The notes below the pieces were generated by a model. The model did not search any database. It saw only the letters and a list, made by a program, of their open reading frames with translations, and was not told the DNA's origin. A program made the position numbers and the translations under genes. A stretch of 64,000 nt of DNA from Mangrovibacterium diazotrophicum (GTDB lineage: Bacteria; Bacteroidota; Bacteroidia; Bacteroidales; Prolixibacteraceae), in contig NZ_RAPN01000001.1 in assembly GCF_003610535.1 (NCBI RefSeq), positions 434,001 to 498,000 of the forward strand. Reading direction: 5' to 3'. Positions 9,125 through 17,168 of this stretch are shown one piece after another; the first letter of the stretch is position 1, and each line of letters starts with the position of its first letter.

Positions 9125-10196
9125 GGCAGAAGGTTTAGGCTTGTGATTTTATTAGTATAGCTGTGTTTAATGTGTAATTTAAAAAAAATATTTCGAAACT
9201 ATGATCAATTGATGCCATAACTATCCTAGATTTTTTTGCGTAAATATGGGGTTCTGAGGTTTCTATCCAACTAATTTATTTTGTAAATTATATTCCTTCT
9301 TGGTGCTAATAGCCATATTCTTTTAAAAGCTCTATTTGTTGCCCACATATAATTAAGAAGGTAATAATTAGACTAGTTTACTTTCAGAGCGAGATTTTGT
9401 TTTGTATTGACAATTCGAGAAAAAATCGCACCAATTTAGATACTCGTCAATATCTCGGTTGGCAACTAGTATATTTAAGATAGACTTAAATTAATGTTGG
9501 GTAAATTCTAATCTTATCAAAAATGTATTTTACAAGACTACAAGGACTTGCAACCGTAGGAAACCGCTAAAAAAATTGTAGACCAGTTCTTTCTTAGACT
9601 TTATCCGCATTAAGAGTAAAAAATGATGATTACCATTCGTATTGAAAGGTATCGGCGCTATCCAATATTCCCCGAGAATAACTTGGTTTTGGTTATTTAA
9701 TGTCATAATGTCTCCTGGCCCAAGAACCTAAAATGGGGGAGAATCCTAGTCCAATAGTTATTTTCAAAATTGTCATAGAACATGTGTTTTTGATAAGTAT
9801 TGCCACAAATAAGATAGGATATTCACTTGGGTCGATTTTAATATTAGAAACGTTCCAAATAAGAGCACTTGTATTCCATTAATCATAAAAATAGATTAAT
9901 TTGCATTTCAACTATCTTGGGAAAAGTAGAAAACTGGTTTAAGTTCTTTCTGAGTCGGCACCCATTGTTTTTGATTCAAACGAAGAGTTTTAGAAAAACA
10001 AAACGCTTTTCACAGGATTTTTACTGCCTTATAGATCGCACTTAAGGGCTTGGCATATAACTCTGTCGTATTAACAAGGGCTAAGATGAAGGAATTAGAA
10101 ACATTAATTAAGCCGTTCGAATAAAAACTTGGCAGGTAGGCGTGTGTTAGTTAGGTTGCGGAGCTGAGACGCTGTGCCATCCCTAAAGATGGACTT
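9125..10196. other. 1.07 kb gene-free AT-rich divergent intergenic region
   Basis: This separates the leftward zorA operon from the rightward glycosylase/PLD cassette and must hold the promoters of both. No credible gene is present. A 58-codon minus-strand frame (9530-9706) is mentioned in the findings only. Near its right end lies one copy of a 12-bp repeat (10146-10157). Confidence 0.6.
10146..10157 (+). repeat. 12-bp direct repeat, left copy
   Basis: The sequence GTTAGTTAGGTT occurs here, 40 bp upstream of the DUF413 gene, and again at 17155-17166 in the same orientation, 3 bp from the end of the DnaB-like gene. A split version (GTTAGTT, then GTC, then AGGTTG) is at 16073-16088. The two perfect copies bracket the whole cassette. 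Chance recurrence of a 12-mer in AT-rich DNA is possible. Confidence 0.5.
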
Positions 10197-10583
10197 ATGG
10201 AAACAAAGCAACAACATCTGGCATTTGTACGGGAAAGAGGACCGTTTAAACTCGATTGTTCAGCCGTTATTTTCGGCACTGATGAGCTGGAACTACTTCA
10301 TCAGTGGGGACATTGGTTTCAAGGGTTGCAGGACGGTACTTTAGAGCCGTTCACCGAGTTGCAGAGAAACTTTATCGCGGTCTGTCGCGGTGAGCAAAAG
10401 GCAATAAGTGTTGAAGAAAAGGCCTGGTTCAAGTATATCAATCGCAAACGTATCGAGGCCAAGTCGGGGGACAGTTTGCGTCAGCATTACGAATATCGGG
10501 AGCAGGGCTTTTACACGAGAGACATGAAAAAGCAACTGAACCGGATGATGTATGCAGAAATGAAAAAGAATCATAAACTGTAA
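10197..10583 (+). CDS. DUF413/MaoP-like small protein
   Basis: A 128-residue soluble protein, first gene of a four-gene plus-strand unit. Residues about 15-90 match the DUF413 pattern: a Phe-rich start (GPFKLDCSAVIFGTDELELL), then a Gly-Leu-rich turn, the central FIAVCRGEQ and EEKAWFKYI. DUF413 includes MaoP of Escherichia coli, which takes part in organising the Ori macrodomain with a DNA site. Members also occur next to nuclease genes in accessory regions. The C-terminal 35 residues are basic and probably flexible. The next gene follows after 18 bp. By analogy it may bind DNA or act as a specificity factor; that is inference. Confidence 0.75.
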   Translation: METKQQHLAFVRERGPFKLDCSAVIFGTDELELLHQWGHWFQGLQDGTLEPFTELQRNFIAVCRGEQKAISVEEKAWFKYINRKRIEAKSGDSLRQHYEYREQGFYTRDMKKQLNRMMYAEMKKNHKL

Positions 10584-10601
10584 ACCTAAAATCGAAAACT
10601 T

Positions 10602-11432
10602 ATGGGAACCATTATAAGAAACCGGACCATTCGACCATCATCGCGATTGGAAAGCTCAAAAAACTATAAAATCGACACCAAAGTTGTTGGCGCAATTGAT
10701 ACTCTAAGGGTAAACATCGACCATGAATCTGACTCTTTTTTGAAAAGCTACTGGTTTCATGGCAAGGATGTTGCCTATCGGAACAGCATCAGTTTCCGGG
10801 TTACTGATTATGGACCACGGATTGACATCAGTTGGAGTGGTGCTCAGCCCTATAAAGAAGAACAGAACACAAGGCAGAAACAGAGTGTTGACAAATTACT
10901 GGTTGATTTGGACGCAATAAACAGGAAAATGAAAGTTCCGACCGAGGGCATTGTTTATAGCCTAGATCCTGTTGTCGATGACAAATCGAAGATCCTGATT
11001 CTGGGGACTATGCCAGGTGAAGAATCGCTGCGTCAACAGGCCTACTACGCACATCCGCGCAACTTATTTTGGAAATTAATTGAAGCCGTCATTGGCGAAA
11101 GTTTACCAGGTGATTACGAAGAAAAGAAAAGCTTTTTATTGCATCATGGAATCGCTTTGTGGGATGTTTGTCATTCATGCGAACGACAGGGAAGCCTTGA
11201 CACAGATATCTCAGACGAATTGCCTAATGATATAGCAAACTTTATTGTCAATTACCCTAATGTTACAACAATTGGATTGAACGGCAAAAAAGCTGCTCAA
11301 CTCTTTGGGAAATATATTGGATCAATTCAAGGTATTAAGCTTTTCGCTCTTCCTTCTAGTAGCCCAGCTAATGCAAGTATTCCTTGGGAAGAAAAACGCG
11401 ATAGCTGGTTGAGACTAAAACAATACCTCTGA
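10602..11432 (+). CDS. Hypoxanthine/uracil-DNA glycosylase superfamily protein with extra N-terminal domain
   Basis: A 276-residue protein whose residues 125-276 match the hypoxanthine-DNA glycosylase branch of the uracil-DNA glycosylase superfamily. Motif I is seen in ILGTMPGEESLRQQAYYA (132-150) followed by HPRN (151-154), and motif II in LPSSSPANA (250-258). ALWDV and CERQGSLD are further family hallmarks. These enzymes cut the N-glycosidic bond of deaminated purines or uracil. Residues 1-115 form an additional, unrecognised domain not present in stand-alone housekeeping enzymes. Its position inside a compact cassette (18 bp after DUF413, 29 bp before the next gene) argues for a role specific to this system, perhaps excision of modified or deaminated bases from foreign DNA. 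The family is well supported; the substrate is not. Confidence 0.85.
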   Translation: MGTIIRNRTIRPSSRLESSKNYKIDTKVVGAIDTLRVNIDHESDSFLKSYWFHGKDVAYRNSISFRVTDYGPRIDISWSGAQPYKEEQNTRQKQSVDKLLVDLDAINRKMKVPTEGIVYSLDPVVDDKSKILILGTMPGEESLRQQAYYAHPRNLFWKLIEAVIGESLPGDYEEKKSFLLHHGIALWDVCHSCERQGSLDTDISDELPNDIANFIVNYPNVTTIGLNGKKAAQLFGKYIGSIQGIKLFALPSSSPANASIPWEEKRDSWLRLKQYL

Positions 11433-11461
11433 GTGGCAAAAACTAATCTATCTGAATCGTC

Positions 11462-13069
11462 ATGCCTACAAAAATCTTAGAAAAAAACCAGAGCCGAGTA
11501 CCCTTCCTTGGCGACAGATTGAGTTTTATTCACGGGCTTGATCCGTTGGGTTTGCAGAATCCATCAGTCCAGTTGTACGGTAATATGCTGCCGGGCTTAA
11601 ACAATGTTACCAATCGGATTCGGTATTACAGTTTTTACTGCTGGCTGTTGGGAGAGTTTGCCAGAACTATTCGCAGTAAAAATCCCGCTGAGCAAAAGCA
11701 ATTTATTCGGCGCGCTGAATTTCTCGTTGCCCTTACTGCGGTAAAAGCCGAAATGCAAGGGATTCCTGGAAGCAGTTATTCATATCAACGGATGTTAGAA
11801 AATCCAGGTGTTTTCGACTTGAAAACCGGAACGTACAATAAGGACGGATCGACGGACAAAACCTACTGGAAATATTCATTCGGTATCTTCGGTCAGTATT
11901 ATGTGGGCTCGTTGCGTCAGATGGGATTAATTGATGAACCGACTGACGAAAACGGCGTGTTTATCGGAATTTATCGGCGGACACTGCAAGATAAGCAAGC
12001 AGGCATTTCGGGGGAAGAGTTGGGAAACGCATTCGGTGAAAATATTCGACCTGAAACACATGCTCTTTTCCTGAATTGTATCAATGAAGGAAGTGTATCT
12101 CAACAGCAGTTGGATATGCTTTTACCCGACTTCAATATGTTATTAATCGATCCAACAACGGAAGAATGGCGTCTTTTAACAATGCTTCTTGAATCTTCCG
12201 ACAAGCCTCTGGTAGAGGGCGAAGATTCACGTAGTATGCGTCGCGACACGATCAAGCGATTTCTTCGTTTCGTTTTGGAAAATAAGCCAGAGCGTTTGGT
12301 ACAAGATTTTACAAACTTTGCCTACCGGAAGCAAGGATACCGAAAAGGAACAGTTGATCTTTGCATGACTGGTTGGTACTATTATGCATTGAACGAATAT
12401 TGGCAAATAGCATGTACTGCAATTCTTAACGGCGGTCTCAATTATTTGGAGGAAAATGTCGGACCAGGCTGGATGGCTCTTCCCGATTTTATAAAGAAAA
12501 CGGGCGAAGCGGTTTTGAAGTTACTTGTTAATTTAAAACTAGCAGAGAATAAGGAGCAAACCGTATCAGATATGATCAGTAATATAGAGGAAGGCGAAGC
12601 TAATCTTCAGCAACTTTTGATACGGGAAAAATCGATTGGCAGGATTGCTTATTCGTTTATTCTGGTCTGGAAGCTATACCAAACGAATAGATTGCAGTTA
12701 GACCGTTTGATGGAGTTTACCAGAGACGGTCATTTTGTCGACGGAGAAGATGTTTTAAGTTACTTCCTTAGGTTTAAAAAATTCCTCGACTATCCGCTGG
12801 GGCATTTCATTGAAGAATTTCTGTTGGTCAAAGTGATCTATCGACATCATTTTGTTGCCTTCAGGAAAATGGGTAGTGGAAATCAATCGACACAAAAATT
12901 TATCCTCGAAAACAACCATATTCGTTTAATTGACAATTTCAGTCCAATCAATACAAGCCCGCGGATCGGTAGCTTAATAAATTTCCTGACAGACCTTGAT
13001 TTTTTAAATCATGCAAATGAAGTAACACCTCGCGGGATATCCCTGCTTGAAAAATTGGAAGCACTATGA
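11462..13069 (+). CDS. unknown 535-residue cassette protein
   Basis: I do not recognise a named family. The N-terminal 60 residues contain a striking pattern (HGLDPLGLQNPSVQLYGNML followed by LPGLNNVTNRIRYYSFYCW) that looks like a conserved core rather than random sequence. The rest is mostly helical, with several aromatic-rich stretches and no signal peptide or clear membrane segment. The last 35 residues (SLINFLTDLDFLNHANEVTP, then RGISLLEKLEAL) resemble the end of a winged helix. Its stop codon overlaps the start of the PLD gene in an ATGA arrangement (13066-13069), so the two are translationally coupled and their products probably interact. It could be a scaffold, a sensor or a DNA-binding partner of the nuclease. 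Confidence 0.8.
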   Translation: MPTKILEKNQSRVPFLGDRLSFIHGLDPLGLQNPSVQLYGNMLPGLNNVTNRIRYYSFYCWLLGEFARTIRSKNPAEQKQFIRRAEFLVALTAVKAEMQGIPGSSYSYQRMLENPGVFDLKTGTYNKDGSTDKTYWKYSFGIFGQYYVGSLRQMGLIDEPTDENGVFIGIYRRTLQDKQAGISGEELGNAFGENIRPETHALFLNCINEGSVSQQQLDMLLPDFNMLLIDPTTEEWRLLTMLLESSDKPLVEGEDSRSMRRDTIKRFLRFVLENKPERLVQDFTNFAYRKQGYRKGTVDLCMTGWYYYALNEYWQIACTAILNGGLNYLEENVGPGWMALPDFIKKTGEAVLKLLVNLKLAENKEQTVSDMISNIEEGEANLQQLLIREKSIGRIAYSFILVWKLYQTNRLQLDRLMEFTRDGHFVDGEDVLSYFLRFKKFLDYPLGHFIEEFLLVKVIYRHHFVAFRKMGSGNQSTQKFILENNHIRLIDNFSPINTSPRIGSLINFLTDLDFLNHANEVTPRGISLLEKLEAL

Positions 13070-15942
13070 TAGACAGACAAAATATCCTTGACCTGATAGG
13101 ACGCTATGCGAATCGCTACACTTCTTGTGTTATCACCTGTTTTTCATTTGACTTCACCTTTTTTGAAGAAAGGGTAATGACTATACTTCGGACAGCGAAC
13201 ATAAAGAATGTGAACGTATTTATTGATGGTAAATTTCTGGAACAGACACAGGAAATGACAGCAGGCTATGAGTTTAGCAACCATCGTACATACAGTATTA
13301 ACCCAATTTATGAAACCGGAGTGTTTCATCCGAAGATTATGATGCTAACAGGTCCCAAGCATGGACTGTTAGTCATTGGCTCCGGCAATCTCACAACATC
13401 GGGGTTAAGCACTAATGATGAGATTTGGGGAGCTTTTCATCTGGACTCACCGTTAGGTCCTAATGCTTCGATTTTTGCAAATGTTTGGTATTACCTTCAA
13501 TCTTATTTAGCTCAGGCGAAAGGCTTTAACCAGCAAAAAATAGATTGGATAAAGAAGTGGTCGCCTTGGTTGGAAGAAATTAAATCTCCGGTGACAAATG
13601 ACTTTGTTCCTATTGACAACAATCAATCAGTTAAGTTTGTAGCCAATCAGGGATCAGCTAACAGCTATACCGAGCTACAACAAAGCTTGCCTAGTCAAAC
13701 GATAGAAAGATTAACAGTCGTATCCCCATATTTCGATGAAAAAGGGCAATTGCTGGAACAGCTCGATAGTCGCTTTGAAATAAAAACATTCAACTGTTTG
13801 ACCGACCCATCGGCAGGTATTCTACCTTATCGAATGTCGGAAAAGTTGCGGGAAAGACTAGTATTTTATGATTGGACCAAATTAATCAAGGACTTTGACG
13901 ATACTGTGAACCGATTGCATGCCAAGATAATTCATTTTCAGTATGCAGACGGTTTGGAATACATGTATTTAGGCAGTGCGAATGCAACACTCGCTGGGTT
14001 CGGATATCAATCAAACAAAGCCGCAAATGCAGAAGCTGGGGTATTGATTAAACGGGAAAATGGGAAAAGCTATTTGTCAGAACTCGGGATTCAACTCACG
14101 AACAATGCTAAAATCGTGATACCAACAACAAAGGGCGTCCATAGAGGGGAAGGTGATGCGCTGGAAGCTCTGTCATTTGATAACAGAATAGTATACGCCG
14201 AAATAAATGGAAGCAAAATTCATTTATACCTGAAACAAGTTTCCAAGCAGCAGTTCAATTTATGTGTTGAAGACAATTTGTTTGAGGTAAAGGAGAGCTT
14301 TACACTTGATGCCGGAAGTCTAGAGTACAAGATTGAATTGAAAACAGACTGCAAGGCCAGGCGGGTATACCTGACGCTCGATGATAAAAGGGTCTCAAAT
14401 TACGCGTTGTTGCACAACGTTGTTTTACAAGCCAAATGTAACCCCGATCCCAGTCAGGCCAAACTGAATGAGATAGTAGCCGGGATACTAAATGATTCTG
14501 ACGAGGCATTGCTTGCTGACTTATTAAGTCATGCCGATTATCAGTGGATTGACGGTGATGGATACGAGGGGACAAGCATTTCGCGTGGGAGTTCAAACGC
14601 AAAGATTGTAGTTGAAAGAGAAAAGGTATACGCGCCTATTACCGAGGATGAATTTAATCAGTTGGAGTCGTTGCAGGCGCGGCATGCCGAGATTTTAAAT
14701 AGTCCTTCAGTACAAATTGCAGAAGTTCTGAATCTGGTATCGCGGGGGTTGATTAATAAAGAGGTCAAGGTGCACGATAGTGCTGAAGAAATGTTGGCAA
14801 ATATCGATATAGACGAGCAGGATGGTGTAGAAATTGAATTAGACAGAAGAATCGACGATCGTGCACAACATGAAAAAGAATGCAGGGCTATCTATCGACA
14901 TCTGGATAAAATTGATAAGCTCTTCGAAAATGGGCTTAAACGCTTTTACAAAACAGGTATTTATAAAGATACGCCCGAAGATCCGGTAAATCATAAGGTA
15001 TTATCCAATGTTTCAACATTTATCGATCTTTTGTATTTGTGCTACAATAAATATTACGAAACAACTAATACGATCTTTAAGATACGGTTCAAACGAGAGT
15101 TTGCAGAACAAATAAAGGCGATTGAAAGTCAGTACGGCCTGGTTTCCACGGAGCAGCTAGACAGAGACGATATCAATGTCAAATTTTACAAGGTAGACTC
15201 GGATCTATTTCCAAAAGTTCTGAAAGCGCTTAATGATGTAGATGCTGATCTGTTTATTCATGACGAAGAATATGCAACCTCATCCGACAAAGTATTTTAT
15301 ATTGAAGAGGGCGTCCTTTCGGGGGATGATTCTTGGGGTTTAAAATACTATATAGTCGATACCCTTGCACACTTTATCCTGCATTCAAATTCGAGAGCGG
15401 GGTTTAAAAAGTACTCCTACGATTTGGCTAACGAGCGAATGAATAGATTTAGAAAGGACATTTGTGAAAAAGCGATTTTCTTGTTAGGCAATGTTAGTTG
15501 GAGGCAAAAGGACGAACATTTGCTGCAAATTCTTGTCCTGGATTTACTTCATTTTGTGTACCCAGAAGCAATAACCGCGGATAACATGATCGATCTTTTT
15601 CAGGATATTCATTCGTTTTACGATAACCCAAGGTATATGGGTAAAAAGCTTAAAAGTCAATTGACAAGGATGTTGAATGAATATGTACCAGCCTACATGC
15701 AGTGGCGTGCAAAGTATGACTCGAACCGAGATCAGCTGTTTACGGATAAAAATGATGTGGGATTGGGAGACTTTATTTTTAGCAGCAATATTGGTTTTAC
15801 TCGTCTACGTAATCGTTATCCTTCAAAACTAATGTTAGAAAAGCCCGGTTTTGAATGGGACCAACAAATGAATACTTATTGTATGCCAATTGAATATGCT
15901 ACAACAAAGATTGTGGCGTTTACTGAAAGACAAACTCGTTGA
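13066..15942 (+). CDS. Large PLD-superfamily protein, putative nuclease
   Basis: A 958-residue protein with two phospholipase-D-type half motifs. The first is HPK (88-90) followed by GSGN (105-108); the second is HAK (285-287) followed by GSANAT (303-308). The Asp normally five residues after the Lys is not in register in either half, which is common in relaxed PLD nucleases. Residues about 330-500 are beta-rich. The C-terminal half (500-958) is helical, charged and unrecognised. PLD nucleases in accessory operons usually accompany a helicase (as in DISARM), but none is encoded here. It is the last gene of the cassette and overlaps the 535-residue gene by 4 bp. The domain call is strong; nuclease activity is inferred. 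Confidence 0.85.
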   Translation: MIDRQNILDLIGRYANRYTSCVITCFSFDFTFFEERVMTILRTANIKNVNVFIDGKFLEQTQEMTAGYEFSNHRTYSINPIYETGVFHPKIMMLTGPKHGLLVIGSGNLTTSGLSTNDEIWGAFHLDSPLGPNASIFANVWYYLQSYLAQAKGFNQQKIDWIKKWSPWLEEIKSPVTNDFVPIDNNQSVKFVANQGSANSYTELQQSLPSQTIERLTVVSPYFDEKGQLLEQLDSRFEIKTFNCLTDPSAGILPYRMSEKLRERLVFYDWTKLIKDFDDTVNRLHAKIIHFQYADGLEYMYLGSANATLAGFGYQSNKAANAEAGVLIKRENGKSYLSELGIQLTNNAKIVIPTTKGVHRGEGDALEALSFDNRIVYAEINGSKIHLYLKQVSKQQFNLCVEDNLFEVKESFTLDAGSLEYKIELKTDCKARRVYLTLDDKRVSNYALLHNVVLQAKCNPDPSQAKLNEIVAGILNDSDEALLADLLSHADYQWIDGDGYEGTSISRGSSNAKIVVEREKVYAPITEDEFNQLESLQARHAEILNSPSVQIAEVLNLVSRGLINKEVKVHDSAEEMLANIDIDEQDGVEIELDRRIDDRAQHEKECRAIYRHLDKIDKLFENGLKRFYKTGIYKDTPEDPVNHKVLSNVSTFIDLLYLCYNKYYETTNTIFKIRFKREFAEQIKAIESQYGLVSTEQLDRDDINVKFYKVDSDLFPKVLKALNDVDADLFIHDEEYATSSDKVFYIEEGVLSGDDSWGLKYYIVDTLAHFILHSNSRAGFKKYSYDLANERMNRFRKDICEKAIFLLGNVSWRQKDEHLLQILVLDLLHFVYPEAITADNMIDLFQDIHSFYDNPRYMGKKLKSQLTRMLNEYVPAYMQWRAKYDSNRDQLFTDKNDVGLGDFIFSSNIGFTRLRNRYPSKLMLEKPGFEWDQQMNTYCMPIEYATTKIVAFTERQTR

Positions 15943-16142
15943 TTTAAGGTGTTCCAATAATGTGAGCAACACGTTAATTGACTGATGATTTGAGGTGTAA
16001 AAAGATCAAGAAGATTCATTTTTTTTTTCGAACCCGATTCTTTGAACACTTATAGGTTCATAATCATTTTTTGTTAGTTGTCAGGTTGTATAAGCATCAG
16101 TATCGATAATAACGCTTAAAGGTCAGAAAATAAAATAGGCTT

Positions 16143-16169
16143 GAATTTAACAGAAATGGTGTTAAATTC
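16143..16169. repeat. 10-bp perfect inverted repeat
   Basis: GAATTTAACA and TGTTAAATTC flank a 7-base loop. It lies 28 bp upstream of the ATG of the decayed Mrr-like gene, so it may have been an operator or a leader hairpin of that gene. There is no T-run after it. Confidence 0.6.
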
Positions 16170-16196
16170 GAAAGTCCAAATAACAACGCAATACCA

Positions 16197-16627
16197 ATGC
16201 CCAACTATCAAACCATTATGTTGCCACTTTTGAAAGCCGCATGAGATGGTAACCGATAGCCAAATCAACACCGTCTACTTATCCAACCTATGGGCGGAAG
16301 AGAACCTTTGGTAATTCGCATCAAGTTGTACCTATGATGCAAGCTGGATCGCCGAATATGGAGGGGTATTGAACTTTGCCTGCTGGACCATGAATGAATA
16401 AAAGTCAAGGATGAAATTGATCTAGGGGTAGGTGACGATCTTTTACTTAGCCTGTTGCTACCTGGTTCATTTCATTTTTCGCTGGATTTGTGCGCAACTT
16501 GTTCTTTTGGTCCCTCAGCTATATTTCATTTTCACCCACAAAAATCCGGTTCAGAGTCTTTTGGGGATTCATGTTCACAGGAGGATGCACTACTGACAAC
16601 GAACTGATTAAATACGTCAATATTTAA
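16197..16627 (+). pseudogene. decayed Mrr-type restriction endonuclease gene
   Basis: From the ATG at 16197 the reading MPNYQTIMLPLLKAA is the characteristic start of the Mrr N-terminal winged-helix domain, but a TGA at 16242-16244 stops it after 15 codons. Continuing in shifted frames gives further short family-like pieces. At 16571-16627 an in-frame piece (MFTGGCTTDNELIKYVNI) resembles the FTT..FT.DA strand-helix of the Mrr catalytic domain. The middle, which should hold the D...QxK nuclease core, is absent or unrecognisable. The remnant therefore shows stop codons, frameshifts and a deletion. It indicates that a further restriction gene was once carried in this position. The N-terminal match is clear; the C-terminal one is tentative. 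Confidence 0.45.
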
Positions 16628-16987
16628 CGCAATAACAGGCCAAATGCAAATATGCAACTATCTATATTTCAAATCACTACATGTAAAAGAACACATTACA
16701 ACGCAAATTCTACACTTCGCGGTCAGTGACCACAAAACTGTCCAAAATCAAGAAGAAGGAACCAAAATATTTCAAACACCAACTCAAAAACGACACATAG
16801 CCAAAAACAGCAAAACATTGAATGTGAGACACTTGCAAGAGAGCGCAATATTTCACTATTTCATTCAAATTCTAAAAATATAGTGCTATAAATCTTGTAT
16901 AATCACTTTGTGACCAACATTGGCCTCCGAGTACTACCATTTTAAACAGCAAATAAATGCCATATAAACCTCGTTAAGTGCTATTTG

Positions 16988-17100
16988 CGTCAATAATTGA
17001 CGATTTTTTGTTTTTGAAATTACAGTACATTAATGCTGACGAATAAGTGATTTTACGGCAATACAAATCATTTTACTCGAGTAAACTTTGTCTAAGACAA
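16988..17100. repeat. cluster of three palindromes next to the DnaB-like gene
   Basis: Three dyads lie within 113 bp: CGTCAA-TAA-TTGACG (16988-17002), the perfect 14-bp TTTACTCGAGTAAA (17072-17085) and TTGTCT-A-AGACAA (17088-17100). TGACGA also occurs twice and ATTTTAC twice in the same stretch. The first dyad is followed by a T-rich run and could terminate rightward transcription. The grouping beside a replicative helicase gene would suit an origin or a protein-binding site of the element. Confidence 0.5.
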
Positions 17101-17154
17101 GAATTCTACATGTATTTATCCTCAATGTGTAAGCACCTATAAATTTTTTAAATG

Positions 17155-17166
17155 GTTAGTTAGGTT
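17155..17166 (+). repeat. 12-bp direct repeat, right copy
   Basis: Second perfect copy of GTTAGTTAGGTT, in the same orientation as 10146-10157 and 7 kb away. It sits immediately outside the 3' end of the DnaB-like gene. See the left copy. Confidence 0.5.
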
Positions 17167-17168
17167 AA

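Larger units (their letters stand above)
15943..17168. other. 1.2 kb region without intact genes
   Basis: This stretch separates the cassette from the convergent DnaB-like gene. It contains a perfect inverted repeat (16143-16169), the remains of an Mrr-type gene (16197-16627), a group of palindromes (16988-17100) and the right copy of the 12-bp repeat (17155-17166). A 79-codon frame at 16644-16883 has unlikely composition and was not accepted as a gene. Confidence 0.6.

Noticed and set aside
10197-15942. DISARM or another known PLD-containing system
   Set aside because: The helicase, DUF1998 protein and methyltransferase expected for DISARM are not present in or beside the cassette.
16644-16883. 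79-codon plus-strand frame between the Mrr remnant and the DnaB-like gene
   Set aside because: Low-complexity composition rich in His, Gln, Asn and Thr with no domain-like pattern; no promoter or neighbour support.
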